The notes beneath the pieces are model-generated. The model worked only from the letters and a program-made list of their open reading frames with translations. It ran no database searches and was not told the DNA's origin. From Burhinus oedicnemus (lineage: Eukaryota > Chordata > Aves > Charadriiformes > Burhinidae), in the NCBI GenBank assembly GCA_008921705.1, contig VFFE01006842.1:1013321-1077320 (forward strand): a stretch of 64,000 bases of DNA, in the 5' to 3' direction. Below are positions 26,335 to 38,195 of the stretch, in pieces (position 1 is the stretch's first letter; every line of letters begins with the position of its first letter). The translations under genes were made by a program, and so were the position numbers.

Positions 26335-26925
26335 TCTTCTCCTCATATACAATATGGTCCGTGCTCTTAACCACTTTGGTGGCCCTTCACTGCATTCTGC
26401 CCAAACTGAAAGCATCTTTCCTGTAGTGGGGAGGACAAAATGAGGTACAGTGGTCACCAAAGAAGACTCATAAGTGTGGGATACCAAGAATAATGGCTTC
26501 CCTCAATCTGCTGGTTAATACAGTTTAGCGTGGAGTTGACCACTGTAGTGGTGTACTGCTCACTTCTTGTCCACGGTGACCAGCTCTAGGTCCTTTTACA
26601 GAGCTGCTTTCTAGCCCCACATCTGCGCTGGTGTGTGGGGTTATTCCATCCCAGGCACAAAAGTCTCTGTTTGCCCATGTTGAACTTTGTGGGATTTCTG
26701 TCAACCCGTTCAACCGACCTATTGAGATGCTCTACCTTTTCCCCATCAACATGTCCCCCCACAACCTGCTGTCACCCTTGAACTTTCTGAGGGTGGATTC
26801 CATCCTGTCATCTTGATCATTAATAATTATATTAAACAGTATCTGTCTCAGTATTGACACTTCAGAAATGCTGCTTAAAAACACCTGCTGGCTGGAATTC
26901 AAAATGCTGATCATTACTCTGGTAC
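26335..26925 (-). mobile_element. Old CR1, 5' part, continuing the split element
   Basis: Resumes at the CR1 landmark CTTAACCACTTTGGTGGCCCTTCACTGCATTCTG and continues through decayed AGTGGGGAGGACAAAATGAGGTACAGT, TTGAACTTTGTGGGATTTC and GATCATTAATAATTATATTAAACAGTATC blocks, in the order expected upstream of the part at 25075-25463. Together the two parts make one CR1 of roughly 980 bp, split by copy B. Confidence 0.75.
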
Positions 26926-28649
26926 TTTATGTTGGTTTTGCTTTTTTTTTTTTTTTCCATATTCATGCAACCACAGCCTCCTGGTTTATATAAAAAACAT
27001 ATAGTTTTTAATTAATACAGGTCAAATGGCAAGTTTTCTGTGATAATGGATCCAATTACTATACATTTTTGTCTTTTGAGATTTTGACGTGCAAGTTCCC
27101 AAATTCTGCATAAAACCCTTTGTGTACAACATTATGTCTGAGCTGATGAGAAGAGAAAGCCAATTGAATGGCATCAAGAAACACTGTTCTCAGCTTCCCA
27201 TAACAATGCAATAAATTTATCATTAAAAAAATAGAAAATGATCATATTATTATTCCAGTATTTACCAGAATGAGTCCCAAAGTCTTTGCCATTTGTTTCA
27301 TCTGTAACAATGCAAGAATCATATTAATCATTTTCACCATGATGTAGTCACAAATAAGCCAATTGACTGTGATTATTGCTAGTTTAGCATGCAATGGCTG
27401 TGAACTTATATTTACGATGTGCTCTGCTAATTATGAACCTTCTTATGATCTAAAAGTAAGATGGACTAGAATAGCCAAATTAAGCCAGCTGACGGCATGG
27501 TTATTTTCCCCTTCTCTTTTTGCTATTACAGTGATCCTTTCAAAATGGGACTGGAATAGGCCTCAAAATGCATGGTTGTCTGGATCAACAAAAGTTTGTG
27601 GCACTATCTTAGAAAATTTTGTGTGACCTGAGATGTTATAATATAGGAAAAAATCAAATAATGTAGGTATTGATTGTTGGTGATGGATTGCAATGTCTCG
27701 TCAGAGCGAGAGAGAGGGAAGAAATTTGTATGTACTCTTTTCCTATGATATGTGAGCCACCAGAAGACAAATTTTACCATCTGCTTTCAGCAGTTTAGTA
27801 ACATCAAATGAATGCTTTTGCCTCAGTTGTACATCTGGACTAAGTCACCTCATACATCTCATTAGATGGACATATTTTCTAGTCCTAGTTGACTAGTGTG
27901 TGGATGTCAAGAAGACATTTAGAGGTGAAAGAAACTAAATGTCCGTGTCTGTCAGCCAATACAGATAGATCTGCTCTGATCATTCTACAAATGGGCTAGC
28001 TGAGAATTAGGTCTCCTCCAAAACGCGCAAAGCTGTGTTAGCTTCATTTTGAGTCCAACTCAGTAATCTCTGGGAAACAGCAGCAGAAGCAAGGAAACGC
28101 TACCTGTGGTGAAGGTTGTGGTAGCTTAGGCAGTAAAGGTTATGTGACTGAATGGCTTATTGGCTGAAGCCGATTTATCATAACTGGAGAAGAGGAGCAG
28201 GGAGAGGAAACCACATTTCTTTCAACTAGACTTCCTCCTAAGAAGTCATTTCAGTACTTAATCTTCCTCCTAACTGAGCAAGTTCTCCAGGCTCTCACAG
28301 AACAGTAAAAGAATGGAAAAGTACAACGGTTTGCCCCATCAAGTGCAGAAGAGAAGCCTTATTTATTTAAGGTGTGAGATGTTTTAGTATAAATGTAAAT
28401 GCTAGTGTAAAAGTTGGAAATATATGCATAGAAGATTATCAGAAGAAAAAGGTGCATCTCAGCAGACCCTTCAACAGTAACATCTTTGCCCAGGGTTATG
28501 TCCTGAATATTCATTTGCATCCTAAATCTTTGTGGATTTAGTTCTGTATCTCTTTTCAGATTGCAATATTTATGCACAAAACTTATCCCAGTTAAATTAG
28601 GACTTCTCTCCTAAGCAAGTTCTTCTCAACATGGGTGAGAGAGAATTAA
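26926..28649. other. Non-coding, AT-rich; poly-T at 26942-26956
   Basis: Nothing recognised besides the T run. The 87-codon frame at 27363-27626 has no recognisable domain. Confidence 0.5.
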
Positions 28650-28786
28650 TCTCGTAGAGTTTCCAAGGCATTCTAGATATTGGATTCTGTGCAGGGATAA
28701 CTGGATGAAATTTTGCATTAAACAGGAGGTCAGGCTGGATGATCTAATGGTCCCTTCTGGCCATAAAAGCGATGAATCTATGAGAA
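28650..28786 (+). mobile_element. Ancient CR1 3' end, turtle/crocodilian type
   Basis: The 3' block GGTCAGGCTGGATGATCTAATGGTCCCTTCTGGCCATAAAAGCGATGAATCTATGAG at 28728-28786 is a clear decayed copy of the CR1 end that is frequent in turtles and crocodilians (GGTCAGACTAGATGATCA...CCTTCTGGCC...TCTATGA). Upstream similarity is weak, so the left border is a guess. Confidence 0.75.
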
Positions 28787-30164
28787 AAGCACTCTGAGAT
28801 CATATGATGAAAAGCGCAATTAAATTGGCAAGTGTTATCTTGATGTTCCCATTACAAATCCCCTGAGCAATCTATCCCCCTGTCTTCCTCTCGCCACCTC
28901 CTCTATCATTAGATTCCAGGAGAACATACGCTCTGTTAAAGTCATTGCTGCTAAAACCATTTTGATAGCTGGCTCCACACAGTCTCCTGCTAAATCCAGT
29001 GTTCAAGGCTGTGGGAGTGCTCACTTCTTAAGTGAAGACACATTTCTCCAAGGCATTTTGCACTCTCTTCTTCTCTCAGATTGCTCAGCTAAAGGCTTTT
29101 TCGGGACTTTATCAGTTATTAATAATTGTGATGATTCATGATTTATTCATAACCATTTATACATTTGCCATATGCTGCCTGCACATGCAAACTGTTTTTC
29201 TGAAGCACGCAAATGTGGCACAGTGCTTCTTACAATTCATATCCAGTAAATAGATGATAGAGAAAGATTAATGAAATGCGAAATACAATAAAACATCCTG
29301 CAATGGCTTCAATTTTGAACTTTTGAATTAAATGTTGCAGAGCAATTGTTTTTAGCAGTATCAAAACTAAAATAAACAGGAGGGGGAATAGCGTGAAAGG
29401 CCAAGTTTAACACCACAAGTAGCACGTTATTCTGCTTTTATTCTGTCCCCTGTAATGGTAATTACAGGGAGTAAGAGTAAATCTACTCTTCAGGGAAGAT
29501 ACAACTCGGGACAAACAAAGGTGGTAGTGTCAGCAGCATCACTTTTGTTGCTCTCTTCAAGCTTTCATATTAAATCTAAGTATTTTTGCAGTGAAACACT
29601 GTAATAGCTGCTTGGAGGGGGGGAGAGAGGGAAGGATCTGACATGCAAATCCTTCATAGTGCCTAACAGCAACAACCTGAAAAGAGAATGTTACTCCTTG
29701 TTCTTGATAAAAAAAGCTTATTATGGTGATGTCACTAACCAAGAAGTCATTTCTCATAGGCACACTATGATACCTTCTGCAGTGTGCTGCTGTTCAGATG
29801 AAATGCCTGGTTTTTATGAGAGGGTAATTATTTAACATAAATAATGTATTCCTGTTTTTGAGTGAACATGTTCATTAGCAGTGAGATGGGCTCAGTGGGG
29901 GAAATGATCAGTGTGTTCCAGCGCAGTGTCAAGACAGAGGGACCAGCTCTGATCTGACTCGCATCTCTGCTCGTCTTGTTGCATTTTAGCTGAAGCTTTT
30001 GGAAGAGAATGTTTAATTTTTTACTAACAGCCTTGAAAGTGAATGTCTGAATTTTTACTAACTGCCTGTAATTGCCTACTGTTATTATTCTGTAGGATAG
30101 TCTAAAATACATTTGGGTCCTTGTCACGTCTACAAAACCATGGGATAATTCCTAGACCATAAGT
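28787..30164. other. Non-coding; small perfect inverted repeat at 29448-29469
   Basis: CCCTGTAAT and ATTACAGGG form a perfect 9-bp inverted repeat around a 4-bp centre at 29448-29469. No gene or other repeat recognised. Confidence 0.5.
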
Positions 30165-30400
30165 TAACCTGTTTCCCCATGGCAGGATCAACTTTACCTA
30201 TAGCATTCCTGCCTTTTGGCTGCCCAACTGTTTCTTGAAGACCTCCACTAACTTTACAAAATTCTGAGACAATCTGTTTCTGTGTTTTACTCTCTTCAAC
30301 ATTAGCCCTATTTTTTTCCTGGTGTCTAACTTAAATATGCCTTTTAAAAAATATTTTTTTCTTGTTCTTCCTGCCATGAAGCCAAATAAGTGATATTTAC
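30165..30400 (-). mobile_element. Ancient CR1 relic
   Basis: CCCCATGGCAGGATCAACTTTACCTATAG, GTTTCTTGAAGACCTCCACTAACTTTAC and TTTTTTTCCTGGTGTCTAACTTAAATATGCC appear in the order of an old minus-strand CR1 3' region (the last block corresponds to the RLDIRK codons on the complementary strand). Heavily decayed. Confidence 0.65.
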
Positions 30401-32849
30401 AGCAATCTTTGACATTCCTAATAGCATTAACATGCTATTCCTTCATGATGCTTGAGAATCATAAGTGTGCCAGTGCAGGCACCCACCAAATTCAGAGGTC
30501 TGAGGGGGGAATCTATCTGTATGCACTATTTTATTAAAGAACTCATAGGAAAAACACCTGCAAGGCCTTGAGTTTCCACTGTCACATTTTACTAGAACAA
30601 AAACTAGAAGATAGTTTTGAAATTCAGAAACTTGGATTTTCTGCATGAGATAACCCTGGACAAAAGATTTGAAGCCACCTTCACCTCCCCAATGCTTCCT
30701 CACAGAGCAGATCCAGTCTTACTCTCAGCCTTGCAGCTTCCTGAATTTCATACAGCTTTATAGAGAACAAGTCTATCACAATTTTACACTCCTTACAGGA
30801 GAATCAGTCAGACTGAAAGAGCTCCAGACTAAACAAGACAGGTAGGTAGTCACTCTACTTGCTACTCACTGACATCCTTCTAAAAACGCGTAACACAGGG
30901 ACGATATGACCAAACTAGAAGAACTAGTATCACCCTCCAGATAGCCCAACAAAGAACATGAGATCATGTTGTCCATGAGTATGTTCAGACTCCAAAGAGA
31001 ACTGTGCAAATAACCCTTCTCCTTGCAATGCTAAATTAATGTGGGGTTTTGTAATGTGGGTCTTTCTAAATCTATATTCATTCCTGCTGCCTACAGAAGG
31101 AGATCACTCCTGCTGAACAAAAAACTTGAATGCATCAAAACCATTAAATGCAAAAGTTTGCAAAAATAAAATTTCAAGAAATGAAAACATAAAAAATTAA
31201 GATGAAAAGGACCAGAGTCCAGAACTATAGTTTTATAGAAGCGTAATGACATAAAGCTTTACATGTCTTCACTTAAATACCTGTAAAATCATGTTTCAGT
31301 GGATCCCAGACAATAATACTTAGAACTTTTCTTTCAAGGAGCAAAAGATATTAAAAAGCCTAGCCCATTTTTTGTCTCCTATGGTATAAAAAGGATACAC
31401 TAATGATTCTAGTTAGATGCATCCAAATACCAAGAATAATCTGTTAGGGGAAAAATTTAAAAGAATAATTGAAATGACTAATTTCTGCTCATCAGAAATA
31501 GATCATATGCATGTGGGTGGAAAAATGTTATTTCATTATTCATTTGCAGTATATATATAATGATCATTTCACAAATTCAGGCTGATCTTCATTTATCATC
31601 CATACAGTAGTGTTATTTCCACATCTTGGGTTGCATATACAGGATAGAGAACAGTTCATTTAGAATATTTATTTTGTAATATCATTTTACACTCTGGGAA
31701 TTATACATTAGTTTTAATATATTTTAACAATGGTAATGCCACAGCTAGAGAAAATAGACAAGATATTTGAGCACTAATTGGGCTTTTTGTTAAGTTATGA
31801 CTTGATAGTTTTTAAAAACATGGCTGCAATGAATTTTCAGGCATTATTGTATGTTCCTGTCCATGCTAATCAGTATCCTGTAGCACAGTGGGTCTTACAT
31901 TTAATGGAGCAGTACGGAGCTCTTGCCAGTATTCAAGCAATTGATTCCATAGAAGGGGCACAATATAAATCAAGCGTAGAGTAAAACTGCTGTTCTACAA
32001 GCTTGGAATAAGAGCACCCTTTTTCTTATCCAAGGCACTCAAAGACTCTCCTGCTGTGCTTATGTTGATTGTACTTCCTTTATCTTCTGTTCAGTTTTGT
32101 TTTTCTCACTTTTTTCCAGTGCCTTCGGTGCTGGTTTAACATGCACCCTCACTAACCAAAGTTCACTTCCATTTTGTTCCTTCAAAACTTCGAGAAGGTA
32201 AGGAATGTGAATCCTTTCCACCTGATTGCTTCTTGTAATTGTTCCTTCCTCATAGCTACACAATAACAGCCTAGTTATTAGAAAAGGTACTTCATTTATT
32301 TGACCTGACCCAAATTGCCAAGACACCTTCTATTCCTGTTGTCTTGGTGTCTACATCAAATTTGTACACAATGCATTAGCTAAAAACTGGCTAGTAACCC
32401 AGAAATACTATTAAGAAAAAAATGCCATTCAGCTGAGGATAGCTCAGGTGTCCCAAAAGAGTGTCTACCTGAGTACTTGCATTCAATATATTTTATCAAT
32501 GGTCTGCAAGCAAAAAAATGTAAGGTGAATAGATAATATGTTAGCAGTATAATGTTATGTTGCGTAGCAATCCCCATTAATCTGAAGGGAGTCGAATGTA
32601 GCATCATATACCTGGGAAACAAAGACTTCAGACCGTTCCTACAGGACATGTTCTAGAACGCAAAAGCTTTGAAAATTACACAGACTGTCACACACACAGA
32701 AACATAATGAATTTAAACATTGGGCAAAACACTATAGTTAAAAATAAAATTTTACGGAGAGAAATAGTATTTACTTTTGGTTACAGCAGTAGTGGGAAAA
32801 ATAGTGTTTATTTCCAGTGTTCATGTTTCACTAACAATACTGGAAAGTG
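30401..32849. other. Non-coding, AT-rich, nothing recognised
   Basis: No repeat or gene recognised. Frames at 30443-30703, 32060-32326 and 32380-32649 have no supporting context. Confidence 0.5.
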
Positions 32850-33095
32850 TTGGAGGTTCAGAAGAAAACTGCAGGAATAATGTATGGTCTGAAAAATTTC
32901 TGTTCTTAAAAAGCTTAAAAGGCTCCATCAACCGTGTATCCCAGAAAAGGTTACAAGGTGACATAATCACAATCCATAATAACCACATAGGGACAAAGTG
33001 AACAAAGTCATAACAAGAGGCGATGGCCAAGGAAGGACATTTATTAACAAATACAGAAAAAGTGGAAACATTTTCTGCAGGAATTATTGCCTCCT
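32850..33095 (+). mobile_element. Ancient CR1 relic
   Basis: TCAGAAGAAAACTGCAGGAATAATGTATGGTC, CCAGAAAAGGTTACAAGGTGACATAATCACAATCCATAATAACC and GTCATAACAAGAGGCGATGGCCAAGG follow the order of CR1 ORF2 codons [16 protein letters not shown]...YLH and ITRSNGW. All frames are broken. A T-rich run at 33103-33124 follows. Confidence 0.7.
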
Positions 33096-34044
33096 CTTAA
33101 AGTTCTTTTTTTTCTTTTTTTTTTCTGCCTCCCCCACCTACCCCAAATTACAGAAACTTTCCTCCAGCTCTGGCAGAAAGCTGAAGCCAGAAAAAATTAT
33201 ATCAGAACTCAGATACACATTTTAACAGTAAAATGAATATTTAAGCAATTTGCTGGGGGAAATCCTGGATTTTCGTGGAGAAAATTTTTTGCTGGGGAAA
33301 ACACTGGTGACATTAAGATTATCTAAATGTAGGGTATTGTAAGCATTGACATCTACGTCTGGGCTTTCTTATTATCTAAAAACTCTTTATAGTCATGAGT
33401 CACTCACCCTGCTTTAGAAATCTGTCCTGTGCATCACACCCTGGCAGTGCCTGTACCTTAGATGAGTAGACCATATGTATGCATTTGACTCAGAGACATC
33501 AACCTTAAGAGAAATGACTCCTCGTTTCTGTATCTTTAAATTAAGTCAGGTTGTCAGAAGGTCTGTTCTTGGCACAACGATTATTGGGAAAAATGATATG
33601 GTTTATGATATTCAGGACACCAAATCAGAATTGTCTCATGTGAGCTTAGAATATATGAGTCTAAGAACTCCCTAAGGATCTTACCTGATTGTCATTCTCT
33701 AGATGAACAAAGACCCAGCTATTATGTTTCTTTCATCCTTCTTCTTTCTTTGTCATCAATGTCAAAGCTACAGTTCCTTTCCAGATCTTTCTACATGTGT
33801 TTGCAGACAATTCTATATAGAATGTCCCTTTTTTTTAAACTGCAAAAGGCACAGAGAGAAAAAAAGCATCCTTTCCTGCTGATGTTTCTGAGAAAACAAG
33901 AAAAAATGAAATGCCAGATTTATGACATTTTAACCTGAGCCTATGTCACTAGAAATAGATAAGAAATCATGGTATAATTTGTTTCTCAGTGCTGTTACTG
34001 GAAAAAGAAAATTGCCGGTTTGTGAGTTACGAGTCTGTAGACAG
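33096..34044. other. Non-coding, nothing recognised
   Basis: AT-rich; the T-rich run at 33103-33124 is the only simple repeat. No gene supported. Confidence 0.5.
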
Positions 34045-34132
34045 GGCCAAATTTGGCTTGTAGTCGCACCAAAGTAACTTAATTGAAATCAGTGAATTTG
34101 CACTAATGTAACTGTGAGCAGAAATTGACCTC
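34045..34132. repeat. Ancient palindromic repeat of archosaur/turtle type
   Basis: GCCAAATTTGGCTTGTAGTCGCACC, then TAACTTAATTGAAATCAGTGAATTTGCACTAATGTAACTGTGAGCAGAAATTGACC. The outer arms (GCCAAATTT...GCTTGTAG against CTGTGAGCAGAAATTGACC) and inner arms are partly complementary, as in the well-known 'TTACACCAGTGTAACTGAGAGCAGAAT' hairpin repeat of archosaurs and turtles. Same general class as 18818-18904. Confidence 0.65.
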
Positions 34133-34484
34133 TTGTGCCTACTGGAACATAGCCCAAAAGCCACTTGACTTCCTTGTGCTTAAGGCTTGCTCTGCATGAA
34201 TATGTACTATTTTACTGGCAGTAAGTTATGTGATATTCATGGTTTAATGGTGCATATTCTACAAATATGCTGGGTAGATGCCAGCAGACTACATCCAAGC
34301 ATTACTACGTATTTGCTTTGTTGACCTCTGTACGCATTCAATCACATGAAGTAGTTACAGCTGGGACTCCAGTAAGGAATTCCAACTTCCAAAATGTTCC
34401 CACTGCCACTATGCAAATGCTAGCAAAGAGCCTCTGTTGTAATTAGCCTAGATTTCCTTACAATATCTAGTTACAAAGGAGTAA

Positions 34485-34500
34485 CCATGAATATTCATGG
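34485..34500. repeat. Perfect 16-bp palindrome CCATGAATATTCATGG
   Basis: Perfect self-complement. The motif ATGAATATTCAT resembles POU/octamer-type binding words, and GAACATTCATGAAT recurs 29 bp further on, so this may be a regulatory element. That role is only an inference. Confidence 0.7.
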
Positions 34501-34854
34501 CCAATTCATTTGAATTATGAACATTCATGAATAAATCATTTGGCTGAAAACAGGGTACCGTATGTTGTGTTTCATGGCTCCTGTGATTTATTCCATAGTG
34601 CTACAATTTGTAATATTAGTAGCTATCATAAAGTTTATTTTTCAAGCCTTCATTTCCAGCTGTGACCATGGCACTCTGGGGATCAGATAAGCCTTTTCTT
34701 ATACCCCTGTAAGGTCAGATACCAGCCTAGATACATAATGCAGATTTACTGCTCTTCTACTATAAGCTCTCATTAGTGCTTTTGGAAGGTGCCTTTGTTC
34801 TCTTGGTCTATGATACCAACCGCAGACAAAGGGCAAATATAGCACATTTCTGGA

Positions 34855-34995
34855 CTGACGTTGAGAAAGGAGATGCAGTGCTAGACTAAGCAGTGGAGCA
34901 GACTGCCCAGAGATGTTGTGCCGTCTCCATCTTTGGAGGTTCTTCCAAGATGAGACTGGATAAAACCTTGAGCAACCTGGTCGGATCAGGAAACA
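34855..34995 (+). mobile_element. Old CR1 3' fragment
   Basis: The block AGCAGTGGAGCAGACTGCCCAGAGATGTTGTGCCGTCTCCATCTTTGGAGGTTCTTCCAAGATGAGACTGGATAAAACCTTGAGCAACCTGGTC is a clear decayed CR1 ORF2 end (WNRLPREVV...PSLEVFK...LDKTLSNLV). The terminal octamer tail is gone. Confidence 0.85.
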
Positions 34996-35622
34996 AAGGA
35001 TAAGAACTGGTGTGACCTTAACACTAACAGCTGTGAGCTAAGCACTTTTAATATGGCCAGAGCTAAGGAAGCAAGAGCAGTATGAAAATTACTTAACCTA
35101 ATAAAATTTGTCATGTCTCTGTTTCTCATCTGTCATGAGAGAAATCAAACATTATCAATATAGTTTGTGATTGCAATACTGTCCTTTAGAGAAGAGGCCA
35201 AGAGAGATCATTATTTTTCTCTCCTTTTCTGTCTCTTTCTTTTCTGCAGGTATGGCATTCTCCATTTTGGCATCTCTTATACATAATTGAATTAACAATG
35301 ATTTATTCATACACTCTTGCTGACTGTTAGCTAAGTTTGAAGAGCAGAGACAATATCACACGACCAAACATCCTCCAAATGGAGAAGAGCAAAACTAGAA
35401 GACTGAGGGATTCACAGGCTATAACTGCTCCTTAGCAAGTGAGTTGGTCTAACATGTCTGAATAATAAACAGATGCAAGGCAATCAAGACCTTGTTATCA
35501 ATAATATTTGAGCCAAAAAGAAGGATCACAAAATCACAGAATCACAGAATCACAGAATCACAGGGGTTGGAAGGGACCTCTGGAGATCATCTAGTCCAAC
35601 TCCCCTGACACAGCAGGGTCAC

Positions 35623-36063
35623 CTAGAGCAGGTTGCACAGGATGGCGTTCAGATGGATTTGGAATATCTCCAGAGTCAGAGACTCCATCACCCCTCTGGG
35701 CAGCCTCTTCCAGTGCTCTGACACCCTCAAAGGAAAGTTCCTCCTCATGTTTAGATGGAACTTCCTATGTTCAAGTTGGTGCCCATTACCTCTTGCCCTA
35801 TCACTGGCCACCACTGAAAAAAGACTGGTCCCATCCTCCTGGCACTCTCCCTTTAAGTATTTATAAGCATTGATGAGATCCCGTCTCAGCCTTCTCTTCT
35901 CCAGACTGAAAAGACCCAAGTCCCTCAGCCTTTCCTCATAAGAAAGATGTTCCAGACCCCTAATCATCTTTGTAGCCCTCTGCTGTACCCTCTCCAGCAT
36001 CTCCCTGTCCTTCTTGAACCAGGGAGCCCAGAACTGGACACAGGACTCCAGGTGCAGCCTCAC
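35623..36063 (-). pseudogene. CR1 ORF2 C-terminal fragment
   Basis: 146 codons to the natural stop: [56 protein letters not shown], the [19 protein letters not shown] block and the final [18 protein letters not shown]...NAILCNLL. It is in a different frame from the reverse-transcriptase part because bases are missing near 36065 (TACTCTGTCCGGTGAGG, shorter than in related copies). Confidence 0.9.
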
Positions 36064-36096
36064 CGGACAGAGTAGAGGGGGGAGGATGACCTCCCT

Positions 36097-36696
36097 CTAC
36101 CTGCTTGCCACATGCTTCTTGATGCACCCCAGGATGCCATTGGCCTTCTTGGCCACAAGGGCACATTGCTGGCTCATGGTCATCCTGTTGTCCACCAGGA
36201 CTCCCAGGTCCCTTTCTACAGAGCTGCTTTCCAGCAGATCAGCCCCTAACCTGTACTGGTGCAGGGGGTTATTCCTCCCCAGGTGCAGAACCCTACACTT
36301 GCCCTTGTTGAACTTCCTTAGGTTTCTCTCTGCCCAACTCTCCAGCCTGTCCAGGTCACGCTGAATGGCAGCACAGCCTTCCGGTGTGCCAGCCACCCCT
36401 CCCAGTTTTGTGTCATCAGCAAACTTGCTGATGGTACCCTCTATCCCTTCATCCAGGTCATTGATGAATATGTTGAACAGGATTAGACCCAGTACTGAGC
36501 CCTGGGGAGCACCACTTGTCACAGACCTCCCACTAGACTCTGTGCCACTAAATGCAACCCTCTGAGCTCTATCTGCCAGCCAGTTCTCAATCCACCTCGC
36601 TGTCCATTCATCCAGCCCACACTTCCTAAGCTTACCTGTGAGGATGCTGTGGGAGACAGCATTGAAAGCCTTATGTGTTTCTGAATAAACTATCAA
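36097..36696 (-). pseudogene. CR1 reverse transcriptase fragment
   Basis: About 199 codons. Motifs: [12 protein letters not shown] at residues 8-19, [13 protein letters not shown] at 35-47, [20 protein letters not shown] at 61-80, FADDTKLGG at 92-100, then the [15 protein letters not shown] block. In the usual CR1 motif A the catalytic aspartate precedes FSKAFD; here that position is altered and AFD has become AFN, so the active site is lost although FADD is intact. The frame ends at a TAG right after [10 protein letters not shown] (36094-36096), where relatives read on. The natural amino end of ORF2 is missing. Confidence 0.9.
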
Positions 36697-36702
36697 CTGC
36701 GT

Positions 36703-37974
36703 GGTCCAGAGTGTGTCCTGTTAACTGTGTGACTAAATTTCTCAGCAGTAGTGAGTTAGTCCGTGTTGTTCTATGGTTACTTCATTTGGGTATGGTATAC
36801 TGGTGTGAAGAAAACTTGCTTCCTGGTAGGTATTGCCATCTAGATTCCACTTACAAGAGATGGAGATGCTTCCATTAAAAGCAACAGATGTGTTCTAGCA
36901 AAAAATTGGTGTAATTAAAAAACAAAAATACAGCCAGGCATCACAAAAGAGATAAAATATTGAGGAAAAAAAGGAGTGGTTTATGGACTACAAAGATCTA
37001 GGCATAGACTTAGAGAAGGCAGGAAACAAGAACTTCAACTCTTGGTAAACAGTGGCAATTTTTGCCTACCCCAAGACCCATTTGGGATGACTCCCATAAC
37101 AAATTCCTTTCTAGTCAGGGTCAGGGTCAGTAGATCTCTGATGTTAGGGCCTTGAAGTGCGTCTGTGTTATGAAAAGAAGATTCTGATATGCCACCCTTG
37201 GTCATAATTACACTAGTCTCAGGCATAAAATAGCTGGAAAGAAGATAACTTGTAATTGATTTGGCTTTGAAAAAGTGTATTAGAGGAAGAAAAAAATTGA
37301 AGGACTGTTTTCATGTTTTACATACTCTTCTTTTGCAGCCACTGCATAGACATATGGAACAGAAGAGTGGTTAAATTATTTTAATTAGAAGGAAGCAAGG
37401 AATCAAGAATGAAGCCAAATGAATGATAGGCAATCACCAACACACCTGAAAGAAATTTGAGAATTACTTGGCATCCTGTCTGAGTTCACTGAACTTATAT
37501 TTACAGAACTTAACTCCTTCACTATCTGTTCTGATTGAAAAATACTAAAATACAGGGTAACATTGATTATCGAAGTAATGGCTAAATTATAAAAAGAGTC
37601 TTCAGATGTAAAATATGGATGACATAAACTGAAATAAATTCTGCTTGTATGTGCTCTCTGTTGGCAGCTGAACTGATTGTGAATGTGAGAATAACAGGAC
37701 AGCTTGCAAGAAGGCTGAATTCAACATAATAAGAGCTTCACATACTGAAATATAGAAGCAGCCTCTGATTTCAGAAAAGTAAATTTTGAAGAACTGAGAG
37801 ATCTATGACTTGAAGATGCAGAAGTCTGTTATTAGTGTTCCTTAATCTCCTTCGTCCTTTTGGAAGAGAAAGTACTAGAGACTTATTGATTATCCAAACA
37901 GCTGACCTGAAATTTCCTCAACTCTTCAGGAATCTTCACAATCAGAATTCAATGGCAAGGCATTGCAACGCACC
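36703..37974. other. Non-coding, nothing recognised
   Basis: AT-rich, with no supportable gene or repeat. Confidence 0.5.
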
Positions 37975-38195
37975 AGAGGAGAGCAGATTAAAAGACTAGA
38001 GTAGAAAAGACTACGGGAAGACATGATAACAGGCTTTAATATGCAACAGTACTAGAAAGAGGAAAATAAGAAAATGTTTCCAATATGTATTGCAGATAAA
38101 TGGGCCTGAGTTGCAGTAAAGGCAAGGTTATATATTAGGAAAATATTTTAAATTAGGCAGCTTCTAAACTCACTTAAAATGGGAAAAAGACAACC
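37975..38195 (+). mobile_element. Ancient CR1 relic
   Basis: GACTACGGGAAGACATGATAACAGGCTTTAATATG, GTTTCCAATATGTATTGCAGATAAATGGGCCTGAGTTGCAGTAAAGGCAAGGTTATATATTAGG match the order of old CR1 codons for RRLREDMITGF..., TNGLELQ.GKVRLDIR. Frames are broken. Confidence 0.7.

Larger units (their letters stand above)
35526..36702 (-). mobile_element. CR1 LINE with most of the reverse transcriptase C-terminal half
   Basis: Read on the minus strand it starts near 36702, inside reverse-transcriptase motif A, and ends in five ATTCTGTG-type octamers at 35526-35565, preceded by CAACCCCTGTG and TTGGACTAGATGATC landmarks. It is the longest CR1 here. Coding is in two open parts separated by a stop and a frameshift around 36065-36110. 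Its octamers are of the ATTCTGTG type, unlike the ATTCTATG of the other copies, which points to a different subfamily. Confidence 0.95.
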
